Of a stretch of 64,000 nucleotides of DNA, positions 9,323 through 17,361 are shown in pieces (the first letter of the stretch is position 1; each line of letters begins with the position of its first letter). The DNA comes from Prolixibacteraceae bacterium (GTDB taxonomy: Bacteria > Bacteroidota > Bacteroidia > Bacteroidales > Prolixibacteraceae): positions 1-64,000 of the forward strand of contig JAQUIJ010000005.1 of the NCBI GenBank assembly GCA_028683385.1, written 5' to 3'. The position numbers and the translations under genes were made by a program. The notes under the pieces are model-generated. The model searched no databases. It was not told where the DNA came from and was given only the letters and a program-made list of their open reading frames with translations.

Positions 9323-9370
9323 AACACAATAGAAAAGGAGATAATAAAAAACTATGTGATCTATGTGGTT
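9313..9370 (+). repeat. Dispersed repeat forming a long hairpin across the MATE stop codon
   Basis: Arms 9313-9332 and 9352-9370 pair over about 19 bp with one mismatch and one bulge (AACCACATAGAACACAATAG against CTATGTGATCTATGTGGTT). The left arm contains the MATE stop codon. The stretch ACATAGAACACARTAGAAAAGG recurs at the 3' end of the rhomboid gene (25874-25907, minus strand). No T-run follows on the plus strand, so it is not a standard terminator. Confidence 0.7.
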
Positions 9371-9382
9371 CAAACAAAAGTT

Positions 9383-11656
9383 ATGAAACAATTAGTAAAA
9401 GGAAATATCTGGCTCGAAGGCTTGTTTGGCCTCGAAAAGGAAAACATAAGGGTTGATCAGGCCGGTAATCTGGCTCAGACACCACACCCAAAAGTGTTTG
9501 GCAACAAGCTGAAACATCCGTACATCACAACCGATTTTTCTGAAAGCCAGGTCGAAATGATTACGCCGCCTCTTCCTGAAATAGGGCAGGCTGTCGGTTT
9601 TCTGGAAACCATTCACGACATTGTGAGTCTGGAGCTTGAAAATGAATATTTGTGGCCGCAAAGCATTCCGCCAATTTTGCCTGCCGACCAGCATATTCCG
9701 ATTGCTCAATACGATGAAGATGGAAAGGAAGCCCGCGAATACCGCGAATTTCTGGCGCAAAAATATGGTCCCAAAAATCAATTGTTCTCCGGAATTCATT
9801 TCAATTTTTCGTACAGCGATAAGTTGCTCGAATTGCTTTACCTGAAAGCCAATTTATCGGTTTCGTTCGACGATTTTAAAGACGAAACGTACCTGAAAAC
9901 AGCCCGTCAGATGTTGCGCTTGCGTTGGCTTTATATTTTGATGTATGGAGACAGTCCTGTGGTCGACCCGTCGTTCGAACTTCAGTGCAAAATGGCTCCT
10001 TATCCCATTGAAAACAATGTGATTGCATTGTCGATCCGGAACAGTTGTTTTGGATACCAGAATTTTGATGATTTATTCCCGGATTACAGTTCGGTTGCCA
10101 ATTACAAGAGTAGCATCGACCAAATGATTAAAGATGAGAAAATCGCTGCTGCCAAAGAACTGTATTCGCCGGTTCGCCCCAAATTTATTCGTAATCCCGA
10201 TCATATTTCGTACCTCGAATTCCGTTTTATTGATATCGATCCGCTAACCAAAGCTGGTATTTCTACTGAAGCCTTAAGGTTTTTACATGCTCTTGCATTG
10301 TATGGTTTGCTTACCGATGAATTTGATGATTTTGGTTCGGAGGCTCAAACTGAAGCTAATCGTTATCACACTGGCGTTGCCATGTATGGGCTGAATGTCG
10401 CGCCTTTTCTGATCAGCGAGAATGGTAAACAGTATAGTATATGGACTAAAGCGCAGACCATTATCAAAGGAATAACTGATTTGTTTGAAAATCTTGGTAT
10501 TAATGATCCGAAATATCTTGATTCGCTAAATCAGTCAATGAACCTGATTGAAAATCCGAGAGAACGTAAAGTTTACGAAGTATTGAAGGGTATTGTGAAA
10601 ATGGGATATATCCCATTCCATGTCGAAAAAGCCAAACAATATTTGAACGAAAGCAGAAATAAGAATTATAATTTTTGGGGGCTTGAAGGTATGGAACTAT
10701 CCACTCAGCTTTTGTTGCGAGAGGCTGTAAAACGTGGTGTTTCGTTCGAAATACTTGATCAAAAGGAAAATTTCGTTCGGTTTCAAAAGGTTGAAAACAT
10801 TCAGTATGTGAAACAGGCAACCAAAACTTCGCTCGACAATTATGCCAGCATTCTGGCCATGGAAAATAAGTTGGTGACCAAGAAAATTCTGGAAGAACAT
10901 CAAATCCGTGTTCCCCAAGGAAATGAATATACGAATGTGGAAGATGCAAAAGCTGACTTTTTGATTCATCAAGGAAAGCCGGTGGTAATCAAGCCGAACC
11001 AAACCAATTTTGGCTTGGGAATCACCATCCTGAAGGAAAATACCGATGAACAAACTTATCGGCGAGCCATCGACATTGCCTTTGAACATGATTCAACCAT
11101 CCTGATCGAGGAATTTATTTCAGGAAAAGAGTTTCGGTTTTTTGTGATTGGTGACGTAGTGGTGGGCATTCTACACCGTATTCCGGCCAATGTAACCGGA
11201 GATGATACAAAAACAATACGCGAGCTTGTCGAACTCAAAAATCAGGATCCGTTGCGGGGGAAAGGCTACCGCACGCCGCTCGAAAAAATCAGGTTGGAAG
11301 AAGATGAAGCGATATTCCTGAAACAACAGGGCAAAGATTTTGAAACCATTCCGGCAGCGGGAGAGGTGGTATACCTGCGCGAGAATTCGAACATCAGTAC
11401 CGGTGGCGACAGCATCGATTTTACCGACGATATTCCGGAATCGTACAAACAAATTGCTATTCGCGCGGCCAAAGCATTGAATGTGGTCATTACCGGTCTG
11501 GATATGATTATTCCGGATGTTTCAGCCGAAGCCGCTGACGACAATTACGCCATTATCGAACTCAATTTTAACCCGGCCATTCACATTCATTGTCACCCTT
11601 TCAAAGGTAAAAACCGGAAGTTAAACGAGAAACTGATGGAAGTGCTGGGGTATTAA
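9383..11656 (+). CDS. gshAB: Bifunctional glutamate-cysteine ligase / glutathione synthetase
   Basis: A 757-residue fused enzyme (GshAB, also GshF) that makes glutathione in two ATP-dependent steps. The N-terminal part (about 1-430) is the GCS domain: GLEKENIRV near the start, then ITTDFSESQVEMITPP and GIHFNFSYS. The C-terminal part (about 470-757) is an ATP-grasp domain with VVIKPNQTNFGLGI, ILIEEFISGKEFRFFVIG and IIELNFNPAIH. The length fits fused enzymes. The ATG at 9383 is preferred over the GTG at 9356, which sits in the repeat hairpin. Neighbouring arsenic and exporter genes suit thiol-based detoxification, but a link is only inferred. Confidence 0.95.
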   Translation: MKQLVKGNIWLEGLFGLEKENIRVDQAGNLAQTPHPKVFGNKLKHPYITTDFSESQVEMITPPLPEIGQAVGFLETIHDIVSLELENEYLWPQSIPPILPADQHIPIAQYDEDGKEAREYREFLAQKYGPKNQLFSGIHFNFSYSDKLLELLYLKANLSVSFDDFKDETYLKTARQMLRLRWLYILMYGDSPVVDPSFELQCKMAPYPIENNVIALSIRNSCFGYQNFDDLFPDYSSVANYKSSIDQMIKDEKIAAAKELYSPVRPKFIRNPDHISYLEFRFIDIDPLTKAGISTEALRFLHALALYGLLTDEFDDFGSEAQTEANRYHTGVAMYGLNVAPFLISENGKQYSIWTKAQTIIKGITDLFENLGINDPKYLDSLNQSMNLIENPRERKVYEVLKGIVKMGYIPFHVEKAKQYLNESRNKNYNFWGLEGMELSTQLLLREAVKRGVSFEILDQKENFVRFQKVENIQYVKQATKTSLDNYASILAMENKLVTKKILEEHQIRVPQGNEYTNVEDAKADFLIHQGKPVVIKPNQTNFGLGITILKENTDEQTYRRAIDIAFEHDSTILIEEFISGKEFRFFVIGDVVVGILHRIPANVTGDDTKTIRELVELKNQDPLRGKGYRTPLEKIRLEEDEAIFLKQQGKDFETIPAAGEVVYLRENSNISTGGDSIDFTDDIPESYKQIAIRAAKALNVVITGLDMIIPDVSAEAADDNYAIIELNFNPAIHIHCHPFKGKNRKLNEKLMEVLGY

Positions 11657-11708
11657 TTTGAAGATATGCTAATGGGATTTAAAGTTATCTGCTGAGTCGT
11701 AGAAAAAG

Positions 11709-12092
11709 TCACCCAACCATTTCATCAAACAAGGTATTGAATGTTTTTTCCAGGTCGTCGCTAAGGCCAGTGTGTGGTCTTGAAGTTTGTATCGATGCAC
11801 TGCGAACCGCGCTGAGCCATCGAAAGCGTTCGGCCATTTCCAAAGATGCAATCGGTCCGCCACCTTTTTCTCCCTCAGCGATGATGCGGAAAGCTTCCAG
11901 ATTTTTGCGGATTTCCTCAATCTCAGCATCAGGTTTCAGTATCAGTATCTTATCCTGAGAAAGGTGGTACTTCATCCGAATGAATTTTTCCTTTTTACAG
12001 AATAAAATCACCCCGGCATTAACGAACTCTTCACGTTCGACTACCGGAACAACCCGCACAATGGCATATTCATATTGATGTTTCGGCTGCAT
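11709..12092 (-). CDS. DUF3037 family protein
   Basis: A 127-residue cytoplasmic protein of the DUF3037 family, recognised from EYAIVRVVPVVEREEFVNAGVI near the N-terminus and the acidic-helical middle. No catalytic role is known to me. Its start lies 23 bp inside the end of the upstream HipA-like kinase gene, so the two are translationally coupled. HipA-like kinase/DUF3037 pairs occur as a recurrent two-gene unit in many bacteria; the function is undescribed as far as I know. It could be a partner, regulator or substrate of the kinase. Confidence 0.85.
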   Translation of the reverse strand: MQPKHQYEYAIVRVVPVVEREEFVNAGVILFCKKEKFIRMKYHLSQDKILILKPDAEIEEIRKNLEAFRIIAEGEKGGGPIASLEMAERFRWLSAVRSASIQTSRPHTGLSDDLEKTFNTLFDEMVG

Positions 12093-12855
12093 CTTGGGCG
12101 GTTTGAATAAACTGGTTTGAATAATTCAGACGGGTACTTAAAAAAGTGAAATAAACGGTTCTTAATTGTTCCGGCGTTTCGTCCTGTAATTCCCATTGAA
12201 GCCATTCGTCGGGGATCAATTGAACGATTTCTCGGATTTTGTTCTCAGTAATCAGCTCCCTGCAAATCCGGTCCGCCTCTTCCATCTGTGTAGCCTGTGG
12301 AAGCAAAACATGATCTTTTATATACAGAAATGGACTTGTCGCTTTCTTCTCCCAACCCTCCCAGTTGTATTGAAAATAAAGGCACGACCCATGATCGATC
12401 AGCCACAATTCTTTGTGCCAGACGAGCATATTGGTATTCCGGAACGACCGGTCCACATTGGTAATCAAACTATCGAGCCATACGATTTTGGAGGCCAGAA
12501 GCGGGTCAATTTTAGTCACTACCGGATCGTAGGTGAAAGCTCCTGATAAAAAGTGCAAACCCAGGTTTAACCCTTGACTTGCCTTTAAAAGATCCTGAAT
12601 CTCCTCATCTCCCTCCGAACGGCCAAAGCATTCGTCCAACTCTGCAAAAACGAGCTCAGGAACTTTTAAACCCAGTGCCCGGGCTATCTCGCCACCGATT
12701 AATTCAGCAATGAGCGCTTTTACCCCATGTCCTCCACCTTTGAACTTGATCACATACTTGAAGTCATCATCGGCTTCGGCCAATGCAGGTAGTGACCCCC
12801 CTTCCCTGAGGGGTTGCATGTATCGGGTGACTGTAACTGTTCGAAGTGTATCCAT
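12070..12855 (-). CDS. HipA-like kinase (HipA_2 type)
   Basis: A 261-residue protein resembling the kinase core of HipA (Ser/Thr kinase fold) but without the HipA N-terminal domain and without a HipB antitoxin. Visible motifs: YVIKFKG (ATP-binding Lys), ALIAELIGGEIARAL (alpha-C Glu), a catalytic loop NVDRSFRNTNM with Asp and Asn in HipA-like spacing, and LWLIDHGSCLYF in the Mg-binding position. It lies 18 bp after acr3 on the same strand and overlaps DUF3037 by 23 bp. It therefore looks like the fifth gene of the ars transcript. The target of phosphorylation is unknown; toxin activity should not be assumed. Confidence 0.85.
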   Translation of the reverse strand: MDTLRTVTVTRYMQPLREGGSLPALAEADDDFKYVIKFKGGGHGVKALIAELIGGEIARALGLKVPELVFAELDECFGRSEGDEEIQDLLKASQGLNLGLHFLSGAFTYDPVVTKIDPLLASKIVWLDSLITNVDRSFRNTNMLVWHKELWLIDHGSCLYFQYNWEGWEKKATSPFLYIKDHVLLPQATQMEEADRICRELITENKIREIVQLIPDEWLQWELQDETPEQLRTVYFTFLSTRLNYSNQFIQTAQDAAETSI

Positions 12856-12873
12856 TGTGAAGGGTAAAAGTAA

Positions 12874-13938
12874 TTAAATGGTGGTAAAATACCTTCGTTT
12901 AAACCAGAAAGCCACATTTACCAATCCGATCATTACCGGAACTTCAACCAGTGGCCCGATTACCCCGGCAAAAGCTTCTCCTGAATTAATCCCGAAAATG
13001 GCGATGGCTACCGCAATGGCCAGTTCAAAATTATTGCTGGCAGCGGTAAACGCCAAGGTGGTCGATTGCTCGTAATTCGCTCCAATTTTCTTACTCATGT
13101 AAAATGAGCTGAAGAACATGATTACAAAATAGATCAGCAATGGAATGGCTATAAGCACGACATCCATCGGGATTTTTACAATGTATTCACCTTTCAGCGA
13201 GAACATCACAACAATGGTGAACAGTAAAGCGATAAGTGTTAACGGACTGATTTTCGGTACAAATCTCGTCTGATACCATTCTTTACTTTTGACACGAATC
13301 AGGATAAATCGGGTTAAAAAGCCTGCGATCATTGGGATTCCAAGATAAACGAATACGCTTTTGGCGATAGCGCCCATTGTAATCTGCGAAACCGTTTCGT
13401 TAACAGGAACACCGAACCAACCCGGAAGAACTGCGATAAAAACATAGGCATAAACCGAAAACAGAAGCACCTGAAAAACAGAGTTAAAAGCAACTAGTCC
13501 GGCTGCATACTGCGTGTCTCCTTTGGCCAGATCGTTCCAAACAATCACCATCGCGATACAACGGGCCAGACCAATCAGGATAATTCCGTACATGTATGGC
13601 AGGTTGGCATTGTTTTCGCCGGGGAACAGTTTAAAAAAGGTAATGGCCAAAGCAAACATTAATACGGGTCCCAATACCCAGTTCTGAAACAGGGAAAGTC
13701 CGAGAATTTTGGTATTGCGGAATACATCGCCCAATTCTTCGTACTTCACCTTAGCTAAAGGCGGATACATCATTACGATCAGGCCAATTGCAATGGGAAT
13801 ATTGGTGGTTCCGCTCGACATGCTGTTCCAGAATTCGGCAACATTTGGACTTAGCCAACCGGCAAACACCCCAATAAACATGGCAAGGAAAATCCAAAGC
13901 GTGAGGTAGCGATCAAGAAATTTTAAGCGTGTTTTCAT
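12874..13938 (-). CDS. acr3: ACR3-family arsenite efflux permease
   Basis: A 354-residue inner-membrane protein with about 10 transmembrane helices that exports arsenite. Family features are [21 protein letters not shown] at the N-terminus, [19 protein letters not shown] with the conserved Cys, and [20 protein letters not shown]. The ATG at 13938 is chosen because the 54 residues upstream are translated from AT-rich (TTTGAAAA)-like repeat DNA. It follows arsR, arsC and a four-helix-bundle gene on the same strand. Confidence 0.95.
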   Translation of the reverse strand: MKTRLKFLDRYLTLWIFLAMFIGVFAGWLSPNVAEFWNSMSSGTTNIPIAIGLIVMMYPPLAKVKYEELGDVFRNTKILGLSLFQNWVLGPVLMFALAITFFKLFPGENNANLPYMYGIILIGLARCIAMVIVWNDLAKGDTQYAAGLVAFNSVFQVLLFSVYAYVFIAVLPGWFGVPVNETVSQITMGAIAKSVFVYLGIPMIAGFLTRFILIRVKSKEWYQTRFVPKISPLTLIALLFTIVVMFSLKGEYIVKIPMDVVLIAIPLLIYFVIMFFSSFYMSKKIGANYEQSTTLAFTAASNNFELAIAVAIAIFGINSGEAFAGVIGPLVEVPVMIGLVNVAFWFKRRYFTTI

Positions 13939-13982
13939 TGCGCTAATTTGAAAATTGGACAATTTGAAGATTTGAAAATGAA
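13939..13982. repeat. Short TTTGAAAA-type tandem repeat
   Basis: The spacer between acr3 and the upstream gene consists of degenerate units AATTTGAAAA/ATTTGAAGA. A similar stretch lies at 14750-14775 between arsC and arsR. Such low-complexity units are frequent in Bacteroidota intergenic DNA. Confidence 0.55.
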
Positions 13983-14333
13983 TTAATGAGCTTTTGAAGT
14001 GCTGATTATTTTGGATAGAATGTTGATAATTGACAGAAGCTTTTCTTTCAGGTATTCGTTTTGGGGATATGTCTTTGACATTTCGCAAAGCATTAACCAA
14101 TATTCAGTTTCATCGGCTTCTTTTGCGGCAATTTTCAACTTATGAATAAAATCAGCCTTGCTCTCGGCATTTTGAGCCTCGCGAACATTTGCACCAATAG
14201 ATGTTCCGGATTTCAGCAACTGCCTGGCGATAACATATTTCTTCTTTTCTTCCAATAATTCTGAATATTCAACGATTTCCAATGCAAACTCAAGCGTGAG
14301 CTTTACAATCAGATTTTCTTTGTCGTTTCTCAT
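13983..14333 (-). CDS. Four-helix-bundle protein (S23 / intervening-sequence family)
   Basis: A 116-residue helical protein of the four-helix-bundle family (TIGR02436-like) first noted as ORFs within 23S rRNA intervening sequences. Signatures are [41 protein letters not shown] (split here only by reading order) and the [13 protein letters not shown] helix. The ATG at 14333 overlaps the arsC stop by 4 bases (ATGA), so it is coupled to arsC. The family occurs widely as solitary genes; its function is not established, and nucleic-acid binding is only suggested by its origin. Confidence 0.88.
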   Translation of the reverse strand: MRNDKENLIVKLTLEFALEIVEYSELLEEKKKYVIARQLLKSGTSIGANVREAQNAESKADFIHKLKIAAKEADETEYWLMLCEMSKTYPQNEYLKEKLLSIINILSKIISTSKAH

Positions 14334-14749
14334 ATCTTCAAATTTTCTTGATAGAACTTCCAAAACCCTTCCTTAATCTCATCTCTCACACGGATAAATT
14401 CACTCCAGATAAATTCATCGGTTCCAACAGCGTGCGAAGGATCGTCGAAGCCCATGTGCAAGCGGTGTTTTACTTTCCCGATAAATGCCGGGCAGTTTTC
14501 GTTGGCACCACCACAAACGGTAATCACGTAATCCCACTCTTCTCCGAGGTACAAATCAACCGAATCCGAAGTGTGGTGACTGATATCGATGCCAATTTCT
14601 TTCATGACTGCAACAGCCTTGTGATTCAATTTTCCAGAGGCTTCGGTGCCGGCCGAACAAACTGTGATGTTCGGATCGAACGACTGTAAAAAACCATGCG
14701 CCATTTGACTACGGCAACTGTTTCCGGTACAAAGAATAAGAACTTTCAT
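14330..14749 (-). CDS. arsC: Arsenate reductase, thioredoxin-coupled LMW-PTP type
   Basis: A 139-residue enzyme that reduces arsenate to arsenite. The low-molecular-weight phosphatase loop CTGNSCR (Cys7-X5-Arg13) is intact. Cys79 and Cys86 in VCGGANENC have the 7-residue spacing of the resolving pair in thioredoxin-coupled ArsC (Cys82/Cys89 of pI258), so this type is favoured over the glutaredoxin type. A DDPSHAVG segment gives the general acid Asp. It sits 44 bp after arsR and feeds arsenite to the Acr3 pump downstream. Confidence 0.95.
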   Translation of the reverse strand: MKVLILCTGNSCRSQMAHGFLQSFDPNITVCSAGTEASGKLNHKAVAVMKEIGIDISHHTSDSVDLYLGEEWDYVITVCGGANENCPAFIGKVKHRLHMGFDDPSHAVGTDEFIWSEFIRVRDEIKEGFWKFYQENLKI

Positions 14750-14793
14750 ATTTTTAATTTGAGAATTTGAGAATGTGATAATTCAATATGGTT

Positions 14794-15129
14794 TTACTCG
14801 CAAACGAAGTTTTCGGGGAGTTGAATTTCTTCCAGAAACGAGGTTAAAAGCATATTCATTTCTTTTACTTTCTCGCTATCCAGGCAGTATTTCATTTTTA
14901 CTCCTTCCACATGACCTTTAATTAAACCAGATTCTTTTAATTCTTTCAGATGCTGATTAACGGTTGTGCGGCTTAGTGGTAATTCTTCTGAGATATCGCC
15001 AGAAATACAGTTTCTCGATTTTGCCAGAAATTGCAGAATCTGGAGGCGGGCCGGGTGGGCGAGGGCCTTAAATAAGTTGGCCTGTTCCTGAAGCGCTTCG
15101 TCGAATAGTTCGTGTTTTGCTGTGACCAT
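14794..15129 (-). CDS. arsR: ArsR-family transcriptional repressor
   Basis: A 111-residue winged helix-turn-helix regulator. FKALAHPARLQILQFLAKSRN and the recognition region LPLSRTTVNQHLKELKESGLIKG are typical. The classical ELCVCDL metal motif is absent; the Cys residues are Cys41 (RNC), Cys82 (KYC) and Cys110 near the C-terminus, so the inducer site, if for As(III), is of a non-classical type. Two palindromes directly upstream (15141-15172 and 15177-15192) are the likely binding sites, implying autorepression of the whole run. Confidence 0.9.
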   Translation of the reverse strand: MVTAKHELFDEALQEQANLFKALAHPARLQILQFLAKSRNCISGDISEELPLSRTTVNQHLKELKESGLIKGHVEGVKMKYCLDSEKVKEMNMLLTSFLEEIQLPENFVCE

Positions 15130-15140
15130 TGTTGGTGAAT

Positions 15141-15192
15141 TAATAAGTGACGTAAATATACGTCACTTATTAATACGACGTATAAATACGTC
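15141..15192 (-). promoter_or_regulatory. Probable double ArsR operator
   Basis: A perfect 14-bp inverted repeat with a 4-nt spacer (TAATAAGTGACGTA / TACGTCACTTATTA, 15141-15154/15159-15172) lies 12 bp upstream of the arsR ATG. A second site, GACGTA-TAAA-TACGTC (15177-15192), shares the core TACGTC and the same spacer length. Their centres are 28 bp apart. Position and symmetry fit a dimeric winged-helix repressor; binding itself is inferred. Confidence 0.8.
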
Positions 15193-15303
15193 ATTAAATT
15201 TTGATTAAAGTTTTAAGGAGCTTAATGTGTAATCTGGAGGAATTGATGCGCAAAATTGAGGAGAGAAAATTTTGTAGGTGCGCATTTCAAAAGAGCAAAA
15301 AGA

Positions 15304-15352
15304 AATCCTATTCTTTGCCCAAACAAGTATTGTTCGGGTAAAGAATAGGATT
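15304..15352 (-). terminator. Strong hairpin terminator after the DUF1573 gene
   Basis: Arms of 23 nt (15304-15326 and 15330-15352) pair with two mismatches that become G-U pairs in one of the two RNA orientations, around a 3-nt loop. On the minus strand a T-rich stretch follows, as expected for termination of the gene at 15360-15755. Confidence 0.8.
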
Positions 15353-15359
15353 TTAAAAC

Positions 15360-15755
15360 TTATTGTTTGGCGGTAACAGTGCCTTTAATGATTAAAACCA
15401 ATGGCGAATTTATGGCATTCGAATTAACTGTAATTGATTTGGTGAATGCACCAATGTTGTTGGTGTTATAGGTTACTTTTATCGAACCTTTCTCACCCGG
15501 AGCAACTGGAGTTCTGGTCCATTCAGGAACAGTACATCCGCATGAAGCTTTTACATCATTCAGTACAATCGGAGCTTTCCCTTTATTGGTGAAAGCAAAA
15601 ACACAGCTACCATCACTCGCCTGTACAATTGTTCCGTAATCGTGAGTTGTGGCTGCAAAAACAATTGAATCCTTAGGAGTTGCCGGTTTGTCCTGTGCCT
15701 GGATGGTCATTACAGTGAGGAACATCATGACCATAAATACGATAGTTTTTTTCAT
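15360..15755 (-). CDS. Secreted DUF1573 domain protein
   Basis: A 131-residue exported protein: signal peptide MKKTIVFMVMMFLTVMTIQA, then a single DUF1573 domain, an Ig-like beta-sandwich found mostly in Bacteroidota and Planctomycetes. The motif THDYGTIVQASDGSCVFAFTNKGKAPIVLNDV, followed by SCGCTVPEW, is diagnostic (written here in two pieces of one continuous domain). Molecular role is unknown. It is monocistronic with its own terminator and a 314-bp upstream region. Confidence 0.88.
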   Translation of the reverse strand: MKKTIVFMVMMFLTVMTIQAQDKPATPKDSIVFAATTHDYGTIVQASDGSCVFAFTNKGKAPIVLNDVKASCGCTVPEWTRTPVAPGEKGSIKVTYNTNNIGAFTKSITVNSNAINSPLVLIIKGTVTAKQ

Positions 15756-16069
15756 CTTTTGAAGTGTTTTATGTGTTAAAATGTTGGTAACAAAATAATT
15801 ATGAAATGTAATTGTTGATATTTACCAGAGTTGTATTCGCTTTATATTCGAAAAACTCTTCAAACATATCAATAATGATTGTATGTCAGGCCAAACAAAT
15901 CGAAAATCTAATCCGATGTAAAGCTAAATCAATAAATTTTGATACTATCAATAGTTTTCTTAATGTTAGTTAACAAAGTTCTAGAAATCAAATTGAATGA
16001 CTAAATTTGATATTCGATCTTTCTGTTTAACCCAAATAAATAGTTTTAATAACCTAGTAGCCAAAAACG
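15756..16069. other. Intergenic region between divergent genes
   Basis: No gene is visible. A TAAATTTG box at 16002-16009 matches the Bacteroidota -7 consensus and could serve the plus-strand PQQ gene, but no clear -33 element is present. Confidence 0.35.
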
Positions 16070-17308
16070 ATGAATACAAATTTTCGCTTTTTACTCCCTG
16101 TATTGCTTTTTTTTACTGTTTTGAACAGCACTGGTCAAGATATTTCGCAGTGGCGTGGGCCAAATCGTGATGGAATTTATCCGGATAAGAATATCCTAAA
16201 CGTATGGCCTGAAGCTGGCCCCAAACTCCTTTGGCTGACTGAAGAGCTTGGCAACGGCTACAGTTCTCCGGTTATTGCCGACGGAAGACTTTATATCAAT
16301 GGTGAAATCGATAGTATCAGTCATGTGTTTGCATTCGATCAGAATGGAAAGCTTTTGTGGAAAACACCCAATGGTCGCGAGTTCTTTGGTGAAGGGTATT
16401 CAGCCAGTTTCCCCGGAGCAAGGTCAGCCCCAACGGTATATGATAATTTAATCTATGTGACTTCTGGACTTGGACGAATTGCCTGTTTGGATGCCGCTTC
16501 AGGAAAAGAAAAATGGGCGGTTGATATGGTGAAAGACCTGGGTGGAAAACTCAATTACTTTGGATATTCTGAATCACTTTTGGTCGATGATAAATGGGTG
16601 TATTGTTATCCCGGAGGTGATGAAACAAATTTCGTGGCGCTCGATAAATTGACAGGAAAGATGGTCTGGAAGTCAAAAGCGTTGGGTGACCCTGTTTCGT
16701 TTTGTTCGCCAATGATGATCCGACTTCCGGAGCGAAATGTTCTGGCAACTGTATCACATAACTACCTGATGGGATTGGATGCCCGGGATGGCGAATTGTT
16801 GTGGTCCTATCATGAAGATTCTGTAAAACTGGAAGGCGATTATTGCAATACACCCATCTATTCCGATGGGTTTATTTACAATGTATCCGGAATTGAAAAA
16901 GGGACAGGAGCATACAAGCTTCAGTTGTCGCCCGATGGCAAGTCGATTAAGGAAATCTGGCGAAATAGCAGAGTGAAAAATGCAATGGGTGGAATGGTGA
17001 AAATTGGCGATCATCTCTTTTGCTCTTCGGACGACAAAAAGCTGAAATGTCTCGACCTGAAATCGGGAATGGTAGTCGATTCGCTCTCGAATATGCGTGG
17101 AACCCTGATTAGCGCCGACGATCATTTGTATTGCTATACCGATAATGGCCGAGTTAATCTGATTCAACTTACCGGAACAAAAATGGAAGTGGTTAGTCAG
17201 TTTAAGATCGAAAAAGGAACCAAAGAGCATTTCTCGCATCCGGTTATTGCCAACGGAGTTTTGTATGTGAGGCACGGAAATGCTCTGATGGCGTATGGGA
17301 TAAAATAA
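16070..17308 (+). CDS. Secreted PQQ-like beta-propeller protein
   Basis: A 412-residue exported protein with a signal peptide (cleavage near residue 22, STGQ) followed by ISQWRGPNRDGIYPDKNIL, the start typical of planctomycete/Bacteroidota PQQ-repeat proteins. Blades include AFDQNGKLLWKTPNG, CLDAASGKEKWAVDM, ALDKLTGKMVWKSK and GLDARDGELLWSYHE. No cofactor-binding or dehydrogenase catalytic residues are evident, so a structural or binding role outside the cytoplasm is inferred. A bidirectional terminator separates it from the converging ProC-like gene. Confidence 0.85.
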   Translation: MNTNFRFLLPVLLFFTVLNSTGQDISQWRGPNRDGIYPDKNILNVWPEAGPKLLWLTEELGNGYSSPVIADGRLYINGEIDSISHVFAFDQNGKLLWKTPNGREFFGEGYSASFPGARSAPTVYDNLIYVTSGLGRIACLDAASGKEKWAVDMVKDLGGKLNYFGYSESLLVDDKWVYCYPGGDETNFVALDKLTGKMVWKSKALGDPVSFCSPMMIRLPERNVLATVSHNYLMGLDARDGELLWSYHEDSVKLEGDYCNTPIYSDGFIYNVSGIEKGTGAYKLQLSPDGKSIKEIWRNSRVKNAMGGMVKIGDHLFCSSDDKKLKCLDLKSGMVVDSLSNMRGTLISADDHLYCYTDNGRVNLIQLTGTKMEVVSQFKIEKGTKEHFSHPVIANGVLYVRHGNALMAYGIK

Positions 17309-17313
17309 ATTTA

Positions 17314-17353
17314 ATCAGGGATTCCATCACATTCTTATGATGGAATCCCTGAT
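17314..17353. terminator. Bidirectional terminator
   Basis: A perfect 16-bp stem (ATCAGGGATTCCATCA / TGATGGAATCCCTGAT) with an 8-nt loop lies between two converging genes that end at 17308 and 17362. Confidence 0.85.
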
Positions 17354-17361
17354 CAGAAGTT

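Noticed and set aside
9356-9382. GTG at 9356 as the gshAB start
   Set aside because: It lies in the repeat hairpin and would add nine residues; the ATG at 9383 matches the family start MKQLVKGN-type position.
12070-12855. Classical HipBA toxin-antitoxin system
   Set aside because: There is no HipB-like HTH gene next to the kinase, and the protein is much shorter than HipA and lacks its N-terminal domain; DUF3037 is not a HipB protein.
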